A DNA stretch of 64,000 bases, taken from positions 42,649 to 106,648 of the forward strand of contig JAJYYG010000070.1 of assembly GCA_021801235.1 (NCBI GenBank), written 5' to 3'. The notes beneath the pieces are model-generated. The model saw only the letters and a list, made by a program, of their open reading frames with translations, had not been told where the DNA came from and did no database searches. The position numbers and the translations under genes were made by a program. This document shows, one piece after another, positions 1 to 7,509 of this stretch. The stretch is from Actinomycetes bacterium. Its GTDB lineage: Bacteria; Actinomycetota; Acidimicrobiia; Acidimicrobiales; RAAP-2. How positions within the stretch are numbered: position 1 is the stretch's first letter; every line of letters starts with the position of its first letter.

Positions 1-411
1 AACGTGGAGCCGGGGGCCGCCGACCTGGCGGGCGTGACGTTGCTCGACATGGACGCCCTCCGCCGCGCGGTGGAGGCCGCCTTGACCGGCCGCCAGGGCG
101 AGGTGGAGCACGCCCGCGAGATCATCGCCGACGAGCTCGAGCGCTACCGCTCGGCCATCCGGGCCCGAGGGGCCGCACCGGTGATCGCCGCCCTCCGGGC
201 GCGGGCAGAGGACGCCCGCCGGCGCGAGCTGGACCGCCAGCGGGCCAGGCACGCCGATCTGACCGAGGCGCAGTGGGACCAGGTCGACCGGGTGACCCGG
301 GCCACGATGGCGACGCTCCTCCACCAGCCGACCGTGGCCCTGAAGGATGCCGCCGGGACGTCGCGCGGCGAACGCCTGGTCGAATCGTTGCGCTCGTTGT
401 TCGACCTCTGA
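1..411 (+). CDS. hemA: Glutamyl-tRNA reductase, C-terminal part (5' end outside window)
   Basis: Reads in frame from the first base (AAC GTG GAG) to TGA at 409-411, leaving 136 residues of a longer protein. Glutamyl-tRNA reductase reduces glutamyl-tRNA to glutamate-1-semialdehyde with NADPH, the first committed step of C5-pathway tetrapyrrole synthesis. What is visible is the end of the NADP-binding domain (GVTLLDMDAL, the usual hinge to the spinal helix) and the helical dimerisation domain, including AREIIADELERY and the LLHQPTVALKD segment typical of the HemA C-terminus. HemC starts 14 bases downstream, and the HemL that uses its product is further along the same strand. The catalytic domain cannot be checked here. 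The identification rests on the C-terminal domain plus the hem context. Confidence 0.9.
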   Translation, partial: NVEPGAADLAGVTLLDMDALRRAVEAALTGRQGEVEHAREIIADELERYRSAIRARGAAPVIAALRARAEDARRRELDRQRARHADLTEAQWDQVDRVTRATMATLLHQPTVALKDAAGTSRGERLVESLRSLFDL

Positions 412-424
412 GGTCCGGAGCCGG

Positions 425-1411
425 ATGAAGCCAGCCGGAACGCCGCTGCGGCTGGCTACCCGTGGGTCCCCCCTCGCCCGCTGGCAGACCCACCGGGTGG
501 CGGAGCTCCTCGGGCGCAAGGGGACGCCGACCACGGTGGTGGTGGTGGACACCGAGGGGGACCGGCGGGCGGATGTGCCCCTGCGCTCCATCGGAGGCCA
601 AGGGGTCTTCGTCAAGGAGGTGCAGGCCGCGGTGGTGCGGGGCGAGGCCGATGCGGCGGTGCACTCGGCCAAGGACCTCCCTTCCGCGCCGGAGCTGCTG
701 GTCCCGGGCCTGGTGCTGGCCGCGTTCCCGGAACGGGCCGATCCGCACGACCTCCTGGTGGGGGCCACCCTCGACACCCTGGGGAGCGGGGCCCTGGTCG
801 CCACGGGCTCCGCCCGCCGGCGGGTGCAGCTGGCCAACCTCCGGGCCGACCTCGTGTTCGCCGACCTGCGGGGGAACCTAGCCACCCGCCTGGCCGCGGT
901 GGGCACGGCGGGCGTCGGCGCCGTGGTGGTGGCCGTGGCCGGCGTGGAGCGGCTGGGCTGGGAGAACGAGGCCGGGCTCCCGGTGGAGCGGCTGGGTCCG
1001 CTGACCATGGTGCCCCAGGTGGGCCAAGGTGCGATCGCCGTCGAGTGCCGGGAAGACGACCATGCGGTCCGCGAGGCGCTGGCGGCCATCGACGACCCGT
1101 GGGTGCGGAGGCCGGTGGAGGCGGAGCGGGCCTACCTGGCCGAGCTCGGGGGCGGCTGCACCCAGCCAGTCGGCGCGCTGGCCGTCGCCTGCGAGGACGC
1201 CGGGGTGCCGGCCGGCTCGCTCACCGTGACCGGGATGCTGGCCAGCGAGGACGGCCACGTGGTGCTCCGCCGGATGGGGACCGGTACCGATCCGGGGCAC
1301 CTGGGCCGGTCGGTGGCCCGGGCCCTCCTGGACCGCTCGGGTGGACGGTCCCTCGGGGCGTGGGGCGCGGGTGACGAGGCCGTTCGTCCAGGAGGCCGAC
1401 CGCAGCCATGA
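425..1411 (+). CDS. hemC: Porphobilinogen deaminase (hydroxymethylbilane synthase)
   Basis: Condenses four porphobilinogen molecules into hydroxymethylbilane in the cytoplasm. The 328-residue product is close to the family length. Visible landmarks are RLATRGSPLARWQ at the N-terminus, the HSAKDLPS motif whose Asp84 matches the catalytic Asp84 of the E. coli enzyme, and ELGGGCTQPVGA with Cys245, the residue that carries the dipyrromethane cofactor. The ATG at 425 gives the normal N-terminus, and GGAG at 417-420 could serve as a ribosome site; in-frame upstream codons belong to the end of hemA. The stop overlaps the next start (ATGA, 1408-1411), so it is translationally coupled to cobA. Confidence 0.96.
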   Translation: MKPAGTPLRLATRGSPLARWQTHRVAELLGRKGTPTTVVVVDTEGDRRADVPLRSIGGQGVFVKEVQAAVVRGEADAAVHSAKDLPSAPELLVPGLVLAAFPERADPHDLLVGATLDTLGSGALVATGSARRRVQLANLRADLVFADLRGNLATRLAAVGTAGVGAVVVAVAGVERLGWENEAGLPVERLGPLTMVPQVGQGAIAVECREDDHAVREALAAIDDPWVRRPVEAERAYLAELGGGCTQPVGALAVACEDAGVPAGSLTVTGMLASEDGHVVLRRMGTGTDPGHLGRSVARALLDRSGGRSLGAWGAGDEAVRPGGRPQP

Positions 1412-2157
1412 CGGTCTACCTGGTCGGGGCCGGACCGGGTGATCCCGGCCTCTTGACCGTCCGCGGTGCCGGGCTCCTCGGTTCGGCGGACGTCGTCGTC
1501 CACGACCGGCTGATCGGACGCGAGCTCCTCGATCTCGCCCCGGCGTCGGCGTCCGTGATCGACGTCGGCAAGGTCCCCGGCCAGCCGATCCGTCAGCACG
1601 ACATCAACCGGTTGCTGGTGGAGCAGGGCCGCACCGGTCGCCTGGTGGTCCGACTCAAGGGGGGTGACCCGTTCGTCTTCGGACGCGGAGGGGAGGAGGC
1701 CGAGGCGTTGGCGGCCGCCGGGGTCCGGTTCGAGGTCGTGCCCGGTGTGACGTCCGCCTTCGCCGCCCCCGCTGCGGCAGGCATCCCGGTGACCCACCGG
1801 GGGGTCTCGGCGTCGGTGACGGTCGTCACCGGCCACGCCGGTACCCCGCAGGAGCCCGGCGGCGTGCCGGGGGCCGCGGACTGGGCGGCCCTGGCGGTCA
1901 CCGGGGGCACCCTCGTGGTGCTGATGGGGATGGCCCACCGCGGGGCCATCGCCGAGGCGTTGCTGGCCGCCGGGCGCTCCGCGGGCACCCCGGTGGCGGT
2001 GGTCCACTGGGGGACCACCGACCGGCAGCGGGTGGTGCGGACCTCGTTGGCCGGCCTGGCTGCCGTGGACCTGCCTGCGCCGGCGACCATCGTGATCGGC
2101 CCGGTAGCCGCCCTCGACGTCCATGTCCGGGGGACGGCGCCCACCGGCGCCCCGTGA
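1408..2157 (+). CDS. cobA: Uroporphyrinogen-III C-methyltransferase (SUMT)
   Basis: Transfers two methyl groups from S-adenosylmethionine to uroporphyrinogen III to give precorrin-2, diverting the pathway toward siroheme or cobalamin. The 249-residue protein has the class III methyltransferase signatures: VGAGPGDPGLLT near residues 5-16, VVHDRLIG, RLKGGDPFVFGRGGEE around 82-97, and PGVTSAFAAPAAAGIPVTHRG. The ATG overlaps the hemC stop by four bases. In many actinobacteria this activity is fused to uroporphyrinogen-III synthase. Here it is a stand-alone enzyme, and HemD is separated from it by a secreted-protein gene. The symbol sumT would be equally valid. Confidence 0.95.
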   Translation: MTVYLVGAGPGDPGLLTVRGAGLLGSADVVVHDRLIGRELLDLAPASASVIDVGKVPGQPIRQHDINRLLVEQGRTGRLVVRLKGGDPFVFGRGGEEAEALAAAGVRFEVVPGVTSAFAAPAAAGIPVTHRGVSASVTVVTGHAGTPQEPGGVPGAADWAALAVTGGTLVVLMGMAHRGAIAEALLAAGRSAGTPVAVVHWGTTDRQRVVRTSLAGLAAVDLPAPATIVIGPVAALDVHVRGTAPTGAP

Positions 2158-2329
2158 CGGCGCGCGGGAGCGCCCACCGCGTCCCGTTGCCGTCGACGAA
2201 CAGGGCCTCGGCGTGGCCGGCGCCGGACCGATCCGCCGTCCTCCGTCCCGGGCGACCGGAGCGGGAAGGTCGCACGGGACCTCGCGGCGCGTCGTCCCGT
2301 GGGTCCGGTGCACCGTGGGCTCCGACTGT

Positions 2330-2371
2330 TACCATCCTCGGGTCAGGGTGGAGACAGGCGGGGAGAAGTCC
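2330..2371 (+). promoter_or_regulatory. Putative promoter -10 and ribosome site for the secreted repeat protein
   Basis: TACCAT at 2330-2335 fits a TANNNT -10 hexamer, and GGCGGGGAG at about 2358-2366 is a Shine-Dalgarno-like tract before the ATG at 2372. The rest of 2158-2329 shows no gene and no clear -35. This suggests the gene is transcribed separately from the hem operon. Confidence 0.4.
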
Positions 2372-3739
2372 ATGGTGCATCGGCCGGAGGTCGCAGGGCG
2401 GTTGCGGATCGGAGGTCCGCGCGGATGGTCCGTGGCGGCCACCGTGCTCGGGATGGTCGCCGGGATGGTCGTCCCCGCGGTCTTCGGTGCCGGTCCGGTC
2501 GGGGCCTCGGCCGTCGGCGCCCGCCCGCTTCCCACGCCGGCGGCGGTCCTGGCCCGTGCCGCATGGCCGGTGCCCGACGGGTCCGCGCCCAGCTCCGGAC
2601 GGACGCCGTCCGGGGAGCCCCGTCCCCACGCGGTGACTGCGTCCTGTACCTTCAACGGGCAGTCCACCCTGGTCCCGAACGTCAGCCCCGGGTCGACGGT
2701 GGCCATCGCCTGCACGGGATGGGCCCCGGGCGACACCGTCTACGCCGCCGAAGTGAGCCCGCTGTTCTTCAGCTCGGGTTCGGCCAACGACGTCGACCCC
2801 AATGTGGCCACCTTCACCGCCAACGGTGCCGGGCAGCTCGACGGGACGTTCTCCGTCCCCGATCCGTTCGCCGCCCCTGATCCCGCGGCCGTCTGCCCTC
2901 CGACCGCGTCCCAGGTGGCGCAGGGCTACCTCCGGTGCTCGTTGGTGCTGGGCGACGCGAGCGGGACGAACCTCGCCCTGGTCGCCCTCAACTACGCCCC
3001 GGCACCGGTAGCCGTCGGCATCGCCTCGACGCCCGACGGCGGCGGCTACTGGGTGGCGTGGTCGAACGGCGCGGTCACCCCCCACGGCGACGCCCAGGAC
3101 TACGGGAACGCGTCGGGCCTCAACCTGGTCGCCCCCATCAGCCACATCGTCGGGACCACCGACGGGCGCGGCTACTGGCTGGTCGCAGCCGACGGCGGCA
3201 CGTTCGCCTTCGGGGATGCCGGGTTCTACGGCTCGATGGGGGGGATGGCCCTCAACGCCCCGGTGGTGGACCTCGCACCCACCCGGGACGGCAAGGGCTA
3301 CTGGCTGGTGGCCAGCGACGGCGGCATCTTCGCCTTCGGGGATGCCGTCTTCCACGGCTCGATGGGGGGTAGGCCCCTGAACCAGCCGGTTGTCGGCATC
3401 GCTGCGGACCTGGCGACCGGGGGCTACTGGCTGGTGGCCAGCGACGGCGGGATCTTCGCCATCGACGCCCCGTTCTTCGGCTCGACCGGGTCGATCCGCC
3501 TGAACCGGCCGGTCAACGGCATGGCGGCGACCGCCACCAGCGGCGGCTACTGGTTCGTGGCCTCTGACGGCGGCATCTTCGCCTTCGGCGATGCGGCGTT
3601 CCACGGGTCGCTGGGGAACCTGACGCTCAACAAGCCCATCGTGGGGATGTCCGCGGACCTGGCGACCGGCGGGTACTGGCTGGTCGGTGGCGACGGAGGC
3701 GTCTTCGCGGTGGACGCCCCGTTCTTCGGCGCGGGCTGA
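2372..3739 (+). CDS. Secreted protein with six GYWLVASDGG-type beta repeats
   Basis: 455 residues, function unknown. It begins with Arg-rich residues and a hydrophobic stretch (ATVLGMVAGMVVPAVFG) that looks like a signal peptide. Residues of roughly 90-210 form an Ig-like or otherwise beta-rich domain starting ASCTFNGQSTLV. The rest is about six tandem repeats of some 47 residues with the core GYWLVASDGGIFAFGDA followed by FHGSMGG and a LNxPVVG linker. Such repeats probably fold as beta-propeller-like blades; I know them as common in secreted proteins of Acidimicrobiia-like actinobacteria. The protein stops directly after the last DAPFFGAG. The ATG at 2372 is chosen for the ribosome site just upstream and the clean signal sequence. 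The gene sits between cobA and hemD with its own apparent promoter and terminator, so a heme role is not implied. Confidence 0.8.
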   Translation: MVHRPEVAGRLRIGGPRGWSVAATVLGMVAGMVVPAVFGAGPVGASAVGARPLPTPAAVLARAAWPVPDGSAPSSGRTPSGEPRPHAVTASCTFNGQSTLVPNVSPGSTVAIACTGWAPGDTVYAAEVSPLFFSSGSANDVDPNVATFTANGAGQLDGTFSVPDPFAAPDPAAVCPPTASQVAQGYLRCSLVLGDASGTNLALVALNYAPAPVAVGIASTPDGGGYWVAWSNGAVTPHGDAQDYGNASGLNLVAPISHIVGTTDGRGYWLVAADGGTFAFGDAGFYGSMGGMALNAPVVDLAPTRDGKGYWLVASDGGIFAFGDAVFHGSMGGRPLNQPVVGIAADLATGGYWLVASDGGIFAIDAPFFGSTGSIRLNRPVNGMAATATSGGYWFVASDGGIFAFGDAAFHGSLGNLTLNKPIVGMSADLATGGYWLVGGDGGVFAVDAPFFGAG

Positions 3740-3779
3740 CCGGGCACCCGGTCGTCGGCGACCCCTCGCCGCGGCGAGG
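3738..3779 (+). terminator. Two consecutive hairpins after the secreted repeat protein
   Basis: GACCGGG (3738-3744) pairs with CCCGGTC (3747-3753), and CCTCGCCG/CGGCGAGG forms a 16-base perfect palindrome at 3764-3779. There is no T tract, as is usual in GC-rich actinobacteria. Their place between a stop codon and the hemD promoter supports a terminator role. Confidence 0.5.
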
Positions 3780-3814
3780 CGGCCCGCCATTCCCTCCCAT
3801 CCCCTCCCGCGCTC

Positions 3815-3827
3815 TAGGCTCGCTCAA
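3815..3827 (+). promoter_or_regulatory. Leaderless promoter of hemD
   Basis: TAGGCT at 3815-3820 is a TANNNT -10 hexamer whose last base lies six bases before the hemD ATG at 3827. The expected transcription start therefore falls on the start codon. No Shine-Dalgarno tract is present. Confidence 0.5.
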
Positions 3828-4663
3828 TGCCGCGCTCACGACTCCCGCTCGCCGGGAGGCGTGTGGTGGTGACCCGGGCGCGGACGCAGGCGTCGACGCT
3901 GGTGGACCGCCTGGTGGCGCTGGGCGCCGACGTGGTCGAGCTCCCGGTCATCGCCATCGGGACCCCCGCCGATGGAGGGGAGGCACTGGGGGAACGCGCC
4001 CGCCGGGCCGCGGGCGGGGAGTACGAATGGGTGGTGTTCACCTCGGCCAACGCGGTGGACCCGTTCTTCGATGCCTTCGACGCGGCGGCCGGCACGGCCG
4101 GTGCTCCCCTGTCGGTGCCCCGTTGGGCGGCCGTCGGCCCGGCCACGGCGCGGGCCCTGGCCGGACGCGGCCGCCCGGCCGACCTGGTGCCGTCCTCCGC
4201 GGTGGCCGAGGCGCTGGCCGACGAGTTCCCCGCAGCAGGCGCGTCGGCGCGCCCGGTGTTGTTCCCCAGGGCCGAGACGGTGCGTGACGTGCTCGCCCGC
4301 GGGCTGCGGGCGAAGGGCTGGGTGGTCGACGAGGTGGTCGCCTACCGCACGGTCGGGTCCGAGCCGACCCCGGAGGCGCTGGCGGAAGCCCGCACCGCCG
4401 AGGCCATCGCCTTCACCTCCACGTCGACGGTGGAGCGGACGGTCGGGCTCCTCGGCGCCGACGGGCTCCCCCCTGTGGTGGTCACCATCGGACCGGTCAC
4501 GTCCGCGGCGGTGCGCGGCGCCGGGTCCCATGTCGACCGCGAGGCGGGTGTGCACGACGTGGCGGGCCTGGTCGACGCGGTGGTGGCGGCGGTGGCCGAC
4601 CGTCGCGGCGCGACCGACCGTGGACGGCGGCGGCAGCAGCGGGAGCACCAGCAGGAGCCGTGA
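3827..4663 (+). CDS. hemD: Uroporphyrinogen-III synthase
   Basis: Cyclises hydroxymethylbilane, inverting ring D, to uroporphyrinogen III. The 278-residue sequence follows the poorly conserved HemD pattern: RRVVVTRARTQASTLVDRL at the start, VVFTSANAVDPFFDAF in the first domain, LFPRAETVRDVL, and the second-domain hallmark IAFTSTSTVERTVGLLG, followed by VVTIGPVTSAAVRGAG. A C-terminal Arg/Gln-rich tail of about 15 residues is atypical and overlaps the following start. Position next to hemC/cobA and hemB/hemL confirms the call. The ATG at 3827 is favoured because a -10 hexamer lies just upstream. The stop overlaps the GTG at 4660. Confidence 0.93.
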   Translation: MPRSRLPLAGRRVVVTRARTQASTLVDRLVALGADVVELPVIAIGTPADGGEALGERARRAAGGEYEWVVFTSANAVDPFFDAFDAAAGTAGAPLSVPRWAAVGPATARALAGRGRPADLVPSSAVAEALADEFPAAGASARPVLFPRAETVRDVLARGLRAKGWVVDEVVAYRTVGSEPTPEALAEARTAEAIAFTSTSTVERTVGLLGADGLPPVVVTIGPVTSAAVRGAGSHVDREAGVHDVAGLVDAVVAAVADRRGATDRGRRRQQREHQQEP

Positions 4664-6480
4664 CGCCCCCCGTCGACGGCAGGCGGCCGCCGCACACCCC
4701 GCCGCCACGGGGGCAGGGCCGTGACGCCCTCCCGCGGACCGGCACGGGGATCCGCAGCGGCGGGGGAGGGGACACCACATCGGCGGACACCGCCCCGGGA
4801 GACAGTCCCTCGGAAGACGGTGCGGGAGCTCCGGTACCACCGGCGACCGGGGACTCCCGCGGCGCCGGGGTACGCGCCCGTTGGCGCTCGTTGGCGGCCC
4901 GCGGGATGCGGCCGTTCTGGGTGGCCACCGTGGTGGTGCTGGGGGTGCAGGTGGCCGGCCTCCTCGCCTACAGCGCCTTCCTCTACCACCGGTTCGACCT
5001 GACCGACGACTTCGGCACGTACGCCCAGGCCTGGTGGCTCATCGGGCACGGCCATCTCAACCCGGTCGACACCATCCAGTCGCCTCCCTACCCGTTCTGG
5101 CAGAGCCACTTCGAGCTGGCGATGTGGCCGATCGCCCTGGTCGGCCGGCTGTGGCCCTCCTCCCTCCAGCTCGTGTGGCTCCAGGACGTCGCCGTCGTGG
5201 CCACGGAGGCGACCGCCCTGGTCTGGGCGGCCCGCGTCATCGAGGAGCGGATGGAAAGCCGCCGTTCGCTCGCGGGCGTGGCCGCCCTGGTGGCGCTGGT
5301 GTGGAACCCCTGGTGGTACCAGGTGGCGTCGTTCGACGTGCACTTCGAGGTCCTCGGGCTGCCGTTCGTGGTCTGGTCCGCCTACGCGCTGTGGCGGGGC
5401 CGTCCCCGGGTGGCCCTGGTCGCCGGAGCGGTGGCCCTGCTCTTCGGGGACGTGGTGACCGTGATCGTGGCCTGCGTGGCGATCGCCGGGCTGGTGTCGC
5501 GCCGGGTCCGCAAGGACGGCGGGCTCCGCTGGCCGGTGGCGCTCGGGGCACTGGCGCTCGGGTGGTTGGCACTGATCGCGCTGGCGGGCGGAAACCGGGG
5601 TAGCGGCATCGTCACCAACTACGGGTACCTGGTGGGTGCCGGGCCGCGGGCGGGAAGCCTCTCCGTCCTGCGGGCGCTGGTGCTCCACCCCGCGCGTGCC
5701 CTGCAGCGGCTGTTCGACCGGCGGGCGGGCATGGGCAGGGTGGTGGCGTCCGGCGGACTGCTCGGGGTGGTGACGCCCTGGGGGTTCCTGGTGGCGCTCG
5801 GGGTGCTCGGTCCGGCCGCGCTCAACGCCAACCCGGCCTTCCTCACGCCGACGATCGCGTTCCAGACCGTCGCCGTCGTCCCGTTCGTGTTCGTGGGAAC
5901 GGTGATGGTGCTGCTGCGGGTCGCCCCTGGTCCTGACCGCCGTGCCCGGTTGCGGCACGGTCCTGACCGCCGTGCCCGGTTGCGGCACGGTCCTGACCGC
6001 CGTGCCCGGTTGCGGCACGGTCCTGAGACGGCGCGGCGTCGGCGGACCGCGCTGGCCGTCACCCTGGCACTGGGGGTGGCCGCCTTGAGCCTCGTCCAGA
6101 GCGTCCCGGTATACGCGTCGATCAGGGGCGACTGGTGGCGGGTCGACGCCGCCACCGCCGCGGCGCTGCGAACCGTTCTCCCGCTGGTGCCGCCGGACGC
6201 CGAGGTGGTCGCCTCGCAGGGCGTGATCGGCCGGTTCGCCGAGCGGCGTTCGGTCTACCCGTACCTGGCGGCGCCCCAGGCGTTCCCGGTGACTGAGCCG
6301 GAGGTCTACTTCGTCGTCGTCCCGGACCAGGGGATCGAATCCGTGCCACCGGCTTCGGCGCTGGCCGCGGTGTCCACCTTGACGTCCCGGGACCGTGCCC
6401 GGGTCGTCCTCGACCGTTCGGGCGTGTTCGTCGTCGCCTGGCACCCGCCGCCCGGCGTGCACGCGATCGTGCTGCCGTAG
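4660..6480 (+). CDS. DUF2079-type polytopic membrane protein
   Basis: 606 residues from the GTG that overlaps the hemD stop (GTGA). The first ~75 residues are low-complexity Pro/Gly/Arg-rich, so the true start may be later, for example the ATG at 4906 beginning MRPFWVATVVVLG. The membrane part has about ten hydrophobic segments and the signature FDLTDDFGTYAQAWWLIGHGH followed by FWQSHFELAMWPIAL and LWPSSLQLVWLQD. I recognise these as DUF2079, a family of unknown function with a glycosyltransferase-like membrane layout. A perfect 30-bp tandem repeat inserts Arg-rich decapeptides in a cytoplasmic-looking loop after a transmembrane segment. It is co-directional with and sandwiched between hemD and hemB; no link to heme is evident. 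Confidence 0.8.
   Translation: MTPPVDGRRPPHTPPPRGQGRDALPRTGTGIRSGGGGDTTSADTAPGDSPSEDGAGAPVPPATGDSRGAGVRARWRSLAARGMRPFWVATVVVLGVQVAGLLAYSAFLYHRFDLTDDFGTYAQAWWLIGHGHLNPVDTIQSPPYPFWQSHFELAMWPIALVGRLWPSSLQLVWLQDVAVVATEATALVWAARVIEERMESRRSLAGVAALVALVWNPWWYQVASFDVHFEVLGLPFVVWSAYALWRGRPRVALVAGAVALLFGDVVTVIVACVAIAGLVSRRVRKDGGLRWPVALGALALGWLALIALAGGNRGSGIVTNYGYLVGAGPRAGSLSVLRALVLHPARALQRLFDRRAGMGRVVASGGLLGVVTPWGFLVALGVLGPAALNANPAFLTPTIAFQTVAVVPFVFVGTVMVLLRVAPGPDRRARLRHGPDRRARLRHGPDRRARLRHGPETARRRRTALAVTLALGVAALSLVQSVPVYASIRGDWWRVDAATAAALRTVLPLVPPDAEVVASQGVIGRFAERRSVYPYLAAPQAFPVTEPEVYFVVVPDQGIESVPPASALAAVSTLTSRDRARVVLDRSGVFVVAWHPPPGVHAIVLP
5929..6026 (+). repeat. In-frame 30-bp tandem repeat, three copies plus partial
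   Basis: Three identical 30-base units (period boundaries at 5931, 5961 and 5991) with a partial fourth encode GPDRRARLRH three times in the DUF2079 protein. The copies are perfect at nucleotide level, which implies recent duplication by slippage. Confidence 0.95.
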
Positions 6481-6493
6481 GCTGAGGGGACCG
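6478..6493 (+). promoter_or_regulatory. Possible -10 of hemB overlapping the upstream stop codon
   Basis: TAGGCT at 6478-6483 includes the stop of the upstream gene and ends nine bases before the hemB GTG at 6493. GAGGGGA at 6484-6490 may be a ribosome site with short spacing. Weak, but the same hexamer precedes hemD. Confidence 0.3.
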
Positions 6494-7509
6494 TGTCGTC
6501 CGCCCCCCCGCCCCCGCGGCCCCTGACCAGGAGGCCCCGCCGCCTGCGCCGCACGCCGGCGATGCGCCGTCTGGTGGCGGAGACGGTGCTCACCGTCGAC
6601 GACCTGGTGGCGCCGCTGTTCGTGGCCGACGGGATCGCGGAGCCCCGGTCCGTGCCCTCGCTCCCGGGCGTGGTGCAGCACACGGTGGGCTCGCTGGTCG
6701 CCGAGGTGGAGCGTCTGGCCGGCCTGGGTGTGCCCGGGGTCATCCTCTTCGGGCTCCCCCGCCCGGAGGACAAGGACGCCGCGGGCACCCAGGCGTACGC
6801 TCCCGGCGGGATCACCCAGCGGGCCCTGGCCGCGGTTCGCGACCGGGTGGGGGAGTCCGTCGTCCTCATGGCCGACTGCTGCCTCGACGAGTTCACCTCC
6901 CACGGCCACTGCGGGATCGTCGACCCCCGGTCCGGGGAGGTCGACAACGACGCCACGCTTCCCCTCTACGGCGAGATCGCCGTGTCCCAGGCGCGTGCCG
7001 GGGCTGACGTGGTCGCACCCAGCGGGATGATGGACGGCCAGGTCGCTGCGATCCGGAAGGCTCTGGACGGCGCCGGGCTCACGTCCGCGGCGGTGATGGC
7101 CTACGCCGCCAAGTACGCGTCCGCTCTGTACGGACCGTTCCGCGACGCCGCACAGGTGTCGATCGCCGGAGGGGGGGACCGTCGCGCCTACCAGCAGGAC
7201 GTGCGGAACCGCCGTGAGTCCCTGGTCGAGGTCCTCCTCGATGTCGACGAAGGTGCCGACGTCGTGATGGTGAAGCCGGCGCTCACCTCCCTCGACGTCA
7301 TCGCCGACGTCCGGGCCGCGGTCGACATCCCGGTGGCCGCCTACCACGTGAGCGGCGAGTACGCCATGGTGCAGGCCGCTGCGGAGCGAGGGTGGATCGA
7401 CGGTGACGCCGTGGCGGTCGAGCAGATCACCGCGGTCAAGAGGGCGGGGGCGGACCTGGTGCTCACCTACTTCGCAGGCCACCTGGCCGCACTGCTGGCG
7501 GATGGCTGA
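6493..7509 (+). CDS. hemB: Porphobilinogen synthase (delta-aminolevulinic acid dehydratase)
   Basis: Condenses two 5-aminolevulinate molecules to porphobilinogen. The 338-residue protein has both Schiff-base lysines: Lys207 in AYAAKYASALYGPFRDA and Lys261 in DVVMVKPALTSLD. The metal-site loop reads ADCCLDEFTSHGHCG at about 127-141. Cys130 and Cys140 align with two of the three zinc cysteines of the E. coli enzyme, while the middle one is Asp132, so the site is a Cys-Asp-Cys hybrid rather than the classic three-cysteine or the cysteine-free magnesium type. The GTG start at 6493 gives a slightly long Pro/Arg-rich N-terminus before the conserved RLRRTPAMRRLVAET. Its last eight bases overlap hemL. 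Confidence 0.97.
   Translation: MSSAPPPPRPLTRRPRRLRRTPAMRRLVAETVLTVDDLVAPLFVADGIAEPRSVPSLPGVVQHTVGSLVAEVERLAGLGVPGVILFGLPRPEDKDAAGTQAYAPGGITQRALAAVRDRVGESVVLMADCCLDEFTSHGHCGIVDPRSGEVDNDATLPLYGEIAVSQARAGADVVAPSGMMDGQVAAIRKALDGAGLTSAAVMAYAAKYASALYGPFRDAAQVSIAGGGDRRAYQQDVRNRRESLVEVLLDVDEGADVVMVKPALTSLDVIADVRAAVDIPVAAYHVSGEYAMVQAAAERGWIDGDAVAVEQITAVKRAGADLVLTYFAGHLAALLADG

Noticed and set aside
3040..3735. DNA direct-repeat element in the secreted protein gene
   Set aside because: The repeats are protein-level blades with diverged codons, not recent DNA duplications.
1408..4663. Fused CobA-HemD enzyme interrupted by a frameshift
   Set aside because: CobA ends at a normal length, HemD has its own start and promoter, and an unrelated complete gene lies between them.
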